A stretch of 10,272 nucleotides of DNA from Basidiobolus heterosporus B8920. Its lineage: Eukaryota > Basidiobolomycota > Basidiobolomycetes > Basidiobolales > Basidiobolaceae. Made by a program: the position numbers and the translations under genes. The notes under the pieces are model-generated. The model was not told the DNA's origin, searched no databases, and saw only the letters and a list, made by a program, of their open reading frames with translations. Shown piece after piece: positions 1 to 7,785 of this stretch (its first letter is position 1; each line of letters starts with the position of its first letter). The stretch covers positions 1-10,272 of the forward strand of contig JNET01027807.1 of assembly GCA_000697455.1 (NCBI GenBank), given 5' to 3'.

Positions 1-349
1 CGGTATTACTGTTACCTTGTCAAAAGATATCCTACTACTGATCGATGAGAACTTCCCTTGTGTGACAATGCTACAGCACGCATATATATATAACAGTCAC
101 GCAATATGTTGTAATGATCAGATTTAGAGCAACATTGATTTGGTGGCATATATCCCAGACTAATATATGCAAATAATAGTAGTAAACTTAGGGTTAGACT
201 ACTAAGAAATGATAGTGTAATACTTGTTGCCTACTATTCTACTGATGAAATCGCTGGTTTGGCCATTATTCACTGATCCATTGTAGTTGCCAGAATATTT
301 CGTAGTAGTATGTTACAGCAAATATGCTTATGTATATGCAATAATCACA
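1..349. other. Intergenic sequence, no gene seen
   Basis: No reading frame here resembles a protein. The stretch is AT-rich with a normal number of CpG. A 14-base string at 24-37 (aagatatcctacta) recurs at 3636-3649 upstream of the best-preserved peptide locus. This hints at a decayed upstream region of another family member, but the match is too short to prove it. Confidence 0.4.
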
Positions 350-490
350 AACATTCATACCGGTGTCCACTTTACAAGCGCAATACCTATTGAAGATGAG
401 TTTGGTGGATGATTAAATAAGCTAATATTATTTTGTGAATAAATACTGTTGACTACTCAGGTATTCAAAGCACACCTTTTATAGAATGCG
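350..490 (+). repeat. Diverged duplicated block A, copy 1
   Basis: This block matches about 1834-2112 in the same order and orientation. The shared pieces are the 10-mer cactttacaa (368-377 and 1861-1870), gatgagttt (395-403 and 1871-1879), and an identical 18-mer starting aataaatactg (438-455 and 2025-2042). After these, both copies have similar sequence containing 'aagcacac'. The copies differ by a 17-base gap between the first two anchors and by about 110 extra bases in copy 2. No protein is visible in either copy. An old tandem segmental duplication is the simplest reading. Confidence 0.65.
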
Positions 491-1127
491 CCTTGGTACG
501 CTGATAATTCTCAGCGCTGTATCTTTGTTGTGAATTCACCTGCTGATGAGTCATTGAAAAGAGCTCTCGAAAGATACTTTAATATCCTCAAAGGCAAATC
601 ACTACACGGACACAAAAGGCATTAGGAATAGTCCAAATGCATAGTCAATATTCAGTAAAATGCCATGAATATTTACAGCATCGTCTCGAGAAAATCCCAT
701 ATATTCAACTAACCTTATCTGCACAGAGTATTTTACCAACCTTACAGGATGTGAAATCGGTTGACCTTAACTAGAGCATTGTATTATAATTCATGTAAAA
801 AATACTTGGTAAAAGTACCAACAAAATAATGCTAAAAGGATTACCAGTATTCTGGTTAGTATGCCTGTACTCTAAGAGAATTATCGGTAAGTGCGCCTTT
901 ACGTTGCTTATATTTACGTATCGCCTACGAAGGAACTCGATTAAAACAAGCAACCTGATAAACGTAAGAAAACTTGATTCCAACGTTACAGCGATTTTAA
1001 TGCAACTATTCTACACGACACTAAGCGGTATTTTGTTACCTAAACGGATGCTTATTCAATTCTGTGTAGCATAAGAGAGAGATTCAGATTTGTCAATTCA
1101 TGCATTACAACTATTTTAATGAGCCCA
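491..1127. other. Intergenic sequence, no supported gene
   Basis: Open frames of 70-81 codons occur on both strands around 771-1074, but they overlap each other. Neither has a recognisable domain, signal peptide or codon signature, so they are not annotated as genes. A short string at 529-543 (tgtgaattcacctgc) resembles 3674-3690 upstream of the peptide locus. This is weak evidence that promoter-proximal sequence of that family is scattered here. Confidence 0.4.
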
Positions 1128-1137
1128 TCCTATTTAT

Positions 1138-1174
1138 CCACGGCTGCGGCAGATGAACATCGGCATACACTCAA
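1138..1174 (+). repeat. Duplicated block B, copy 1
   Basis: This 37-base segment aligns without gaps to 2231-2267 with 32 of 37 identities by eye. The core gctgcggcagatg is identical. It lies downstream of block A copy 1, just as block B copy 2 lies downstream of block A copy 2, so A and B probably belong to one larger duplicated unit. The A-to-B distance differs (about 690 versus about 200 bases), so there has been later insertion or deletion. Confidence 0.65.
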
Positions 1175-1833
1175 AAGTGAACATCAATAGAATATCACGT
1201 AGCATTGGTAGGATACACACTCAGAATACGCACTTGGCTTACCTGCTATGTATTGAAAAGAAGACCTATTAGTAACTGAGATCTAGCAACTTCAGAGAAC
1301 ACTAAGATACTTTTCTAGGTGCATTTGTCGTAGTAAACAATAAATATTATGCAAATCTCAGATTAACTGTGGATATTTGGCTTCAGAAACCAGACCATTT
1401 TGCAACTAAGACTCTATATATCAAATCGTTAGCATAATATAGTGTAGTTGTAAGTCATACCATAACACTCTGCAACCATGTCTTTACTATTCTCAGAGGA
1501 GTTACAGCTATTTCTCTTGGATACCCCTTTGCAGACACAATAAATTACCATAATACAAGAAGATACGTACTTCCGTTGATGAGTCAAAAGAAAAATGGTG
1601 ACTTGAATACCATAAACAGTGAAAGTGAGCAAGGGCTAAATACCAAATATCAAGTAAGAGAGAGCAGTAGACGCCACAGAAAGCAAAAAGAGGCCAAAAT
1701 TCTCGAAATAGCTTGTCATATTTTTGTATTCGCATGCAGCCTATTCAGAAATATACTAAACTAATCTTGTAATAATATTTTAAAGCAAATACATTCATAT
1801 ATTATTAACTATACATCAATATACAATATGCGC
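1175..1833. other. Intergenic sequence, no supported gene
   Basis: Open frames of 62-75 codons at 1429-1764 lie on opposite strands over the same bases. The plus-strand one (1576-1764) is lysine/arginine/glutamate-rich, with no domain I recognise. Nothing else is seen. Confidence 0.4.
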
Positions 1834-2112
1834 AACATTCTTACCAGTAAGGTTAGTGTTCACTTTACAAGATGAGTTTTCTACTTTGACAAGATGTTTG
1901 CCAAGGCACTGTAATCCTTCTAAGAATACTTGTTTATTCTTACATTGTCAAGGATCCACTACCTCAACAAGACAAAAGACTGCAATGGTGGCAGGAGCTC
2001 TATATCAACTACGATTATTCTGTCAATAAATACTGTTGACTATTCAATAAATTGAATCTATCGAAGTACATCAAGCACACACTTGTCATAAAATACACTT
2101 ACGCCACTATTA
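1834..2112 (+). repeat. Diverged duplicated block A, copy 2
   Basis: Counterpart of the block at 350-490, with the same ordered anchors (1861-1870, 1871-1879, 2025-2042). About 110 bases between the second and third anchors have no counterpart in copy 1. Neither copy contains an obvious gene. Confidence 0.65.
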
Positions 2113-2230
2113 TACGTAACACTGGGTGATAATCAAATCTTGCATAGCATTAGGGATTTAAACTTATTAATCCATATCTTACTTCCTATGCCTTGCTTTA
2201 TGCCCATTTTAATCAATGCATCCAAGCCAT

Positions 2231-2267
2231 CCATGGCTGCGGCAGATGCGCCTTGGCATACACTCAA
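2231..2267 (+). repeat. Duplicated block B, copy 2
   Basis: Counterpart of 1138-1174, with 32 of 37 identities and no gap. It sits directly upstream of the pyrimidine-rich minisatellite. Confidence 0.65.
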
Positions 2268-2295
2268 GTAGCATGAATCATGATGGTTTGTTCAT

Positions 2296-2352
2296 CTCTC
2301 TCCCTCCTCTCCCTCCTCTCCCTCCTCTCCCTCCTCTCCCTCCTCTCCCTCA
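2296..2352 (+). repeat. 9-bp pyrimidine-rich minisatellite
   Basis: About six tandem copies of a 9-base unit (cctctccct), almost pure pyrimidine on the plus strand. Since 9 is a multiple of 3, two frames stay open and would read as Leu-Ser-Leu or Pro-Pro-Leu repeats. These are products of the repeat and not evidence of a gene. Homopurine-homopyrimidine tracts of this kind can adopt triplex (H-DNA) structures and are prone to slippage. Confidence 0.9.
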
Positions 2353-2388
2353 TCTACCTCAATTGTGTAATCTACCTCAATCGTGTAC
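2353..2388 (+). repeat. 18-bp direct tandem duplication
   Basis: Two adjacent 18-base copies (2353-2370 and 2371-2388) beginning tctacctcaat, differing at about two positions. The unit is twice the length of the adjacent 9-base unit and shares its 'ctacct/ctccct' look. It is probably a diverged edge of the same minisatellite. Confidence 0.75.
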
Positions 2389-2872
2389 TGGTGACCATAA
2401 ACCCAATACAAGGAAAACCACAGTCAGCAGTTCACTTCGTCCCATACACTACACGCATCCTACTCCACAAATTCCGAGTTGCTAAGTGATTGTAACTCAG
2501 GTAGCACATTACTCGCAATAAACATTCCATATACCACTTCATTCTTATTCATTGTGAAAATATGATTAGGTATTGAATATGGATATGTTACCGCTACCAT
2601 ATGAACGTAGATGTGTAAGGATATATACAGTTTGCATAAACACGTCACATTCTGCAATAACTTGAGTCAAGATTGGCAGGTTATCGAGAGGAAACGCTCC
2701 ATCCTGATAGAAGATGAGTCACACTTGAATCCATGTAGAGAAAAGTATGCTTATTCACTCATGAATGTAATGTACCACTTGTCACTTAGCCATTCTTTCA
2801 ATCGTTGGGAAGAAGAGCCTAGCCCTTTGTCATAGTCGTACACAACAAACCTACCTAATAGTCACCAATATT
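2389..2872. other. Intergenic sequence, no supported gene
   Basis: Frames of 65 and 74 codons (2460-2657 minus, 2611-2835 plus) overlap on opposite strands and show no known domain or signal peptide. No RNA gene or repeat is recognised. Confidence 0.4.
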
Positions 2873-2926
2873 ATGTATGCTTTCCTAGAAACGCTAGCAT
2901 TAATCCCAACGAGCCGTAATTCACAC

Positions 2927-3067
2927 AACTTTTACTCTAGTCTCTTGTTTCTAGTTAGCTCCACCACTGTTGATGCTCTCTGTTTCGAAGCAAAGAGTAA
3001 TTTCAGATGTGAATGTCCTAACCGAGGAAAATCAGGATTCAGGGTCACCGGGTGCAGATCTAAATGA
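2927..3067 (+). pseudogene. Defensin-like secreted peptide remnant (locus 1)
   Basis: This is a relative of the better-preserved locus at 3838-4026, recognised by the same layout: a short hydrophobic segment (LLFLVSS), the shared V-D-A-L signal-cleavage neighbourhood, then a cysteine-containing basic tail. The tail keeps four cysteines. The spacing C-P-x11-C (12 residues between the last two) is identical in length to locus 2, whereas the loop before it is shorter. The adjacent CC pair that ends the locus 2 pattern is not present. The frame can be extended upstream to an ATG at 2873, but locus 2 has its start much closer to the hydrophobic stretch, so that extension is probably not original. 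It looks incomplete, with about two breaks. Defensin-like is an inference from cysteine pattern, charge and size. The family itself is not identified. Confidence 0.5.
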
Positions 3068-3214
3068 ATGGAGATGATGCAACGCCACACTTTCAGAGAA
3101 GACCCGTAGCTGTCAGTACTTCCATACCCTTAGCTAGTACAACTTCAAATTAAAGTAACAATATACATAAATTGAATGCAAAAGCATTTTATAAACCACT
3201 TACAACTCACTTAT

Positions 3215-3220
3215 AATAAA
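3215..3220 (+). terminator. Candidate poly(A) signal after locus 1
   Basis: A canonical AATAAA hexamer lies about 150 bases past the end of peptide locus 1 on the same strand. In AT-rich DNA the hexamer is common, so only its position makes it worth noting. Confidence 0.3.
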
Positions 3221-3419
3221 GATATATTGAGTTGAGTTAAAGATCATTAGTAGAATGGCTGTGGAAAGGTTCTCACTTCCCATGAATTACTGGTACTTTC
3301 TTAGTACTTTCACCGATGGATCGTGAGTATTATCGTGGATATCATCGTAGATTAGTGAAGTAAAATAAACTATCAATGCATACAAATTGGTTATGTAGAT
3401 TTGATCGCCGTCACACAGT

Positions 3420-3455
3420 CATTCACGCAATCATTCACGCAACCATTCACGCAAT
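3420..3455 (+). repeat. 12-bp tandem repeat, three copies
   Basis: Three head-to-tail copies of cattcacgcaat (3420-3431, 3432-3443, 3444-3455). One base differs in the middle copy. Each copy carries a CpG. It lies about 400 bases upstream of peptide locus 2, in otherwise featureless sequence (3068-3716). A regulatory role is possible but not shown. Confidence 0.9.
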
Positions 3456-3716
3456 ATAACGTATTGACCAAATCTAGAAACACATTGAATTCAGAAACAG
3501 CGACCACATGCACATCTACCATATTCACATCCAGTCGTGACTGTGAATGTAGTTGTACAGGAATAATCTAGCTGACAATTGCCAAAAGAATCAAATTGAT
3601 AAGATCTACAATTACTTACCTGGAATGAAGCCTAGAAGATATCCTACTATTAAGCAATGACAAGCGTGGCCATTGTGAGAATTCACCAGCGTGTATTACA
3701 ATCAAGCAATATATCG

Positions 3717-3923
3717 AGATCTACCTGATGGCTACCGAAGCGCTCTATTCAACAGTTCTTTATATAAACTGTCTGTAAAATCTATGAACTTTAGTCTATA
3801 TAACCAAGAACACTATCTACCTCTCTGCTTTCCGTTCATGAAGAACTTTCTAGTCACCGCCATGGTTGCTCTCCTTGTAGCCAGCTCTGTTTCTGTTGAT
3901 GCACTCTCCTGTTAAGCTCAGGG
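3717..3923 (+). repeat. Tandem duplication unit, left copy (promoter plus start of locus 2)
   Basis: This segment aligns colinearly with 4388-4596 at an offset of 671-675 bases, from agatctacctgat through the promoter region and signal-peptide part of the peptide locus. The left copy retains its CpGs and TATA box. In the right copy, CpGs at 3736 and 3741 correspond to CA (4407, 4412). The duplication therefore included the promoter as well as the coding part. Confidence 0.85.
3761..3768 (+). promoter_or_regulatory. TATA box of peptide locus 2
   Basis: The octamer tatataaa lies 70 bases before the ATG at 3838. A start about 30 bases downstream would give a leader of about 45 bases. A second TATA-like string (tatataa, 3797-3803) is closer and would leave almost no leader, so the upstream one is preferred. 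The equivalent site in the duplicate at 4388-4600 is degraded. Confidence 0.5.
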
Positions 3924-4026
3924 AAATTCCAGGAGAGCCATATGCGTCTTGGGTAGTTGCCCCACTGGCTGGAGATCAATCTTTTGGGATACCAGGTGCA
4001 AGTCAGGACAAAGATGCTGTATCTAA
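3838..4026 (+). pseudogene. Defensin-like secreted cysteine-rich peptide (locus 2), nearly whole
   Basis: The frame begins with a classic signal peptide: Met-Lys-Asn, a hydrophobic core (FLVTAMVALLVASS) and a V-D-A cleavage site near residue 22. The mature part would be about 40 residues, strongly basic (about +5), with the pattern C-x10-C-x4-C-P-x11-C-x5-C-C. The terminal CC pair and the C-x4-C-P segment resemble the beta-defensin fold family, in which three disulphides stabilise a small membrane-active antimicrobial peptide. That assignment rests on pattern alone. Related sequence lies on both sides (about 2927-3067 and 4513-4600), so this is a tandem family. A TATA box upstream and AATAAA signals downstream are well placed. 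There is no sign of an intron. The frame carries one break, so as written it is not a working gene. A sequencing variant, a population null allele or unusual decoding are alternatives. Confidence 0.6.
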
Positions 4027-4045
4027 GTAACTTTTGAGTCTTTGC

Positions 4046-4051
4046 AATAAA
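4046..4051 (+). terminator. Candidate poly(A) signal of locus 2
   Basis: AATAAA lies 20 bases after the end of the peptide frame. A second AATAAA is at 4109-4114. Both are on the coding strand and suit a short 3' untranslated region. Confidence 0.45.
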
Positions 4052-4387
4052 TGGTCCTTTAAACTGGAGAGATGTTATACTGTATTCTTGCTAAATGTAT
4101 ATAAATACAATAAACTTGACCCAATATAGATGAAGTGGCAATATAATGGAGTAGCTAGTACTGTCAAGTTTTAGTTGGATGGAAATGAATCAACAGACCA
4201 AGAATGTTATTGTAGTGTCAGCTCATAATTGCAAATAACATTACATTGGCAACTGATGCATATTTATAACCATGTATTATCCTATACTAGTTATACCTTA
4301 CCTGTTACTTACTGGTTATTGCTTAACTCCAACCTATTGGTACTTGTTAGTTCTCTAAGGAGCCCAGACTATAGCAGAATGACCAAA

Positions 4388-4600
4388 AGATCTACCTGAT
4401 AGCTACCAAAGCACTTTGTTTGCTAAGCAGTCCTCTAAATAAGCAGTTGGCAAAATCTATCAACTGTAGTTTACACTACCAAGTTAACTCTTTCCCACTC
4501 TGCTTTTGGATTGTGAAGAACCTTCAAGTTACCATCATGGTGCCTTTCTTGTAGCCAGCTCTGCTTCTGTGATGCATTATTGTATCAAGCTCAGGGTTGA
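4388..4600 (+). pseudogene. Decayed tandem duplicate of the peptide locus (locus 3)
   Basis: This is the right-hand copy of the duplicated unit that also covers 3717-3923. The promoter flank is readily alignable (agatctacctgat, gctacc, aatctat, gctttt). The start of the signal-peptide region is recognisable from 4513 (aagaacct, tcaagttacc, ttgtagccagctctg). Similarity fades after about 4596, where the cysteine-rich tail should be. It is broken several times, has no CpG, and its TATA box is not conserved. It lies just inside the CpG-poor zone, and its flank shows CG-to-CA replacements relative to locus 2, as expected from methylcytosine deamination or a RIP-like process. Confidence 0.75.
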
Positions 4601-5079
4601 CTGTGTATTTGTATGGATTTCTGTGTCCTCATGAGTGCCACCAACAACATGTACACAATCCATGGTCTTCATCCTCACACTCACACCCATCATGTAAACT
4701 GAAGGGCTGGAGCAATATATGATATACATCCTATGCTAGGCCATATAGGCTTGAGTAGGCAAGCTTTGTGGTCTGAATATTGTTCAACTATGGATCACAG
4801 TCAGTGAGTGCTAATGTATGAGAAGTGTCTGGATCCATTGGGGTCTATCAAGAAACCAAGGTACTGTGCAGATATGCTTGATGCCTGGTATGGTAACACA
4901 TAGAGTAAGCAATGAGAAACTCCATATATTGGCAATTTAATTAAAAAATAAAATAAACATTCATTGGATCACAGTTTGTTGAACCTGTTGTTTGTGGTTT
5001 TATTGCCTTATTAGCAAAATAGCATGTACTTGAGAGAGAGAATAGCATTATTAAAAGGGAAAGATTTGCCTGCTGAGAT
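4601..5079. other. CpG-free noncoding sequence
   Basis: No frame, RNA gene or known element is recognised. The sequence is rich in TG and CA, as in decayed methylated DNA. Strings such as ggatcacag near 4790 and 4965 resemble the start of the repeat unit that follows, so the array may once have extended this far. Confidence 0.4.
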
Positions 5080-5540
5080 TATGTTGGTGATTGATCACAT
5101 CACTGCTGTGCCCAAAGGAACTAAATGCATACATGGTGAGAGGGAAACTGAGAGGTAAATAAATTAGAGCAAAGGTTGGGGCCTACAGCATTGATTATCA
5201 TTGATCAAGTCCTCAATACACATGAAACGGACAAAACCTGCACATGTTACAAAGCCAAGTAAATAGAAGAAAAGGTTGGGACCTGCAGTATACCATGAGG
5301 ATTGATTGGGTCATTGACACATCTCAATGAGACCAAATACAAGAAATAAGTTATGGATACAAAAAGAAATAAACTGGTCATTATATGCATATCAATGCTT
5401 GATCATGTCATTGGTACACAGCTAAGCAACCAGATCAGTATAGGGTAAAAAACACACTTAAATAAAAAGTGCAGGTCCATTCAGGATGCAAGTGCTTGGT
5501 CAGAGCACTAGCAGACCCAATGGTTTCAAGTATAATTACT
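5080..5540 (+). repeat. Degenerate tandem array of about 100-bp units
   Basis: Five diverged units can be aligned by the anchor ttgatca-like strings at 5091, 5201, 5302, 5399 and 5496, giving periods of 110, 101, 97 and 97 bases. After the anchor, most units read roughly 'gtcattgayacaca...aacc/gacc'. Between anchors, units share 'gtaaata..aga..aaaggttggg.cctgcag' (5155-5188 and 5259-5287). Further units may lie on either side. The unit length is not a multiple of three, and no protein is apparent. This is an old minisatellite-like or satellite-like repeat, possibly an internal part of a larger element. Confidence 0.65.
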
Positions 5541-7785
5541 ATTGCAACAAGTCAAGAACAGGCAATGGAACAATCCAAAATATGTAGTTTCTGGTAAATT
5601 CTGCCTAAGGCTGGCCAAGTCAGTATATGAACTGCTCAAGTACCCAAAGGGAAAATTGATATTGGGTGTAGTAGATACCCATTTCTTGCTAGGTAGTGAC
5701 TCAAGGGGTCATTTATGAGGTGTTGTGTGTAATCATTTACAAGGCAATACCAGTGGAGCATTATGTGGTGTTGTGCAGTGTAGGGATCAGATAGAGGGAG
5801 CAGTATTACTACCACATGTTTCCAGCAAAAGCTGAACATAACTGGCAGCTTTAAAATACTGATATAAAGTATAAGCCTTCCTCTAGACAGGAAACATCAC
5901 CACTCTTTGTGAAGGGTAAGAAAGCCACAAGTTTATCAGGGATAAGTTAATGAACTATGGTCCCCAACCTGAGTTAGTATCTTAACTAAAGAAATATACT
6001 GGCTTCTCAGTCCTTTGAGATGACACTGTACTAAAGCTTCCAATGACAAAGCAACTGTAAGCTCCACCAACAGTGTCTTGAAAAGATTGCAGTTTTTACC
6101 AATAACTACAAAGACTAACAGATCTTTGCCACATAAGGGCAGAACTTGGGAAATATGTAAAATAAAGCACTTACTGTCAAGTATGGTTGTTACCTTTGTG
6201 AACTAGAAGGGATGCTCTATATAAAGACTTCATAAGATAGAACTTGTAGTTTCACTTTGGCTTGCAATTATAATCTTCCTTGTTACAAAAACAATACAGA
6301 ATTTGCAACTTCAGACCTGAATAATAAAACTTTCTCTAACATTAAATTCTTATATAAAGCTATGAATCAACAAGTAAAGATGTCTTTTAAGGATGTCTTT
6401 TGCATAAAGAAGGAAGGGAAAGTAGAAACTATATGTCTTTTACTACAAGGTACAGCTTATTCAGAGTTGTGAGAGAGTTGGGAAGAGATTCATCATCCTT
6501 GTCCCAGAATACAGCTAGGTATATATACTAATCATGCAATGACAATTACTATTGATACAACTATGATGACCAATAAGATACTAACAAATAAGCCAAAGAG
6601 GCTGAAATTTTGCTGACATAGAGCTCAGCCTCCCTTTTAGAGATGGTGAAGATTTGAAGTAATTTGATGGGCCGAATTAAGTGTTAAAGGCAATTGATTT
6701 TTTGATCAGCAATAGTCACCTTATTCAAGCTTTCCAATTTAGGCTCAAGACACTTCATCATTTCATAACTTGGCCCAAGATGGCTCAAATGCAATGTTCT
6801 CTATACCATTAGATAGCCAAATAGCAGGGCTACAACATCAATGTGGTGATATAATACTGCAAGGTTTGGTTGCCTTCAACATTGCGTTTGAAATATTTGC
6901 AATTTTCCTGGTACTAGCAATATGTTGAATGTTAATACTAGTGAAAATAGCCTGAAAGTAGTTGTATGTATATGAAAATCATTTTCAACACTACAGAGGC
7001 TTTCATATTGATGGGGCTTGTGAGCTTAAGCCTCAGCTATTGATTAAACTGATATTTACTTAACCATTAGGCTAATTTTATTGAGTTTATTAGCTTATCA
7101 CTAAAGCCTGGCTTATTTTAGAGTAATCTGCTTGTTTGAATGGTTGTTGACAAATAAAACTAATATACTAAGTTTCACTACAAATCATTGATAACATTTA
7201 ATCAACCAATTATTTACATCATTAAGCAGCTTGGAAATATATCATGTTTGGCCCATTAATCAGTACCAATTTATGCTGGATTTGTGCTGGCCATCTTGAG
7301 ATTTGTCCAGAGAAGTATGTAAAATAATATGACTACATCAGAATAGAGATGCACAAGTATTTTATAACATAGTCAATTGGGTAATATACTTTGCACTTGT
7401 CATCACAATAATTGGTCAGAAAAGTAAGCTACATGGAACCTCATAAGTGTACTGTGATGGAGTTATATATAAGTAAGCCACAATGGAAACCAATTAGTAA
7501 GTGCTAATGGAACTGCAGGATATAAGTTGTTTTAGATTTCTGGTTTGTAGAAAATTTTATGCATATACCAAGCTAGCATCTCTACACATTATTACTATTC
7601 ATCCAGGACTAATAGGCTACACTCTCTTTTTTTGTACTCACCAAGTCCTCCCTGAGACACCTGCATTATATCTTAAAGTTACTCCAACCTAAGCTAGTTT
7701 GTCTAGAACCTCTATGCTGGGATCTACCTTACTAAAGAATGTTAAAGATAACGGTGTATTATGCCAAAGTATTTTACTCTTCACC
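5541..7785. other. Long CpG-poor stretch with no recognised gene
   Basis: About 2.2 kb with only three CpG. Open frames of 63-71 codons (for example 6257-6472 and 7501-7692 on the plus strand) show no domain or family I recognise. A TATA-like string (tctatataaag, about 6216) is present but leads to nothing obvious. Short inverted repeats occur at 6599-6636 and between about 7038 and 7206. The composition and the neighbouring element remnants suggest decayed transposon DNA, but no family can be named. Confidence 0.4.

Noticed and set aside
829-1074. An 81-codon plus-strand frame with hydrophobic N-terminus
   Set aside because: It overlaps a frame of similar length on the other strand, has no known domain or supporting promoter and poly(A) pattern, and such lengths arise by chance in this composition.
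1576-1764. A 62-codon lysine/glutamate-rich frame
   Set aside because: No domain, no homologue recognised, and a longer frame runs over it on the opposite strand.
2216-2489. Proline-rich and leucine-serine-rich frames over the pyrimidine repeat
   Set aside because: Both are created by the 9-bp repeat, which keeps frames open. Outside the repeat there is no coding signal.
2611-2835. A 74-codon plus-strand frame
   Set aside because: No recognisable domain or signal peptide, and it overlaps a frame on the other strand.
6210-6472. TATA-like string followed by a 71-codon frame
   Set aside because: The predicted protein resembles nothing known, and the region is CpG-decayed and lacks any other gene signal.
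6599-6636. 8-bp inverted repeat (gaggctga / tcagcctc)
   Set aside because: Short, isolated and without loop or flank features of a MITE, terminator or RNA gene.
7038-7206. Possible small inverted-repeat element (TTGATTAAA-like ends about 165 bp apart)
   Set aside because: Only about nine bases match at the ends, and no target-site duplication was found. AT-rich DNA gives such pairs by chance.
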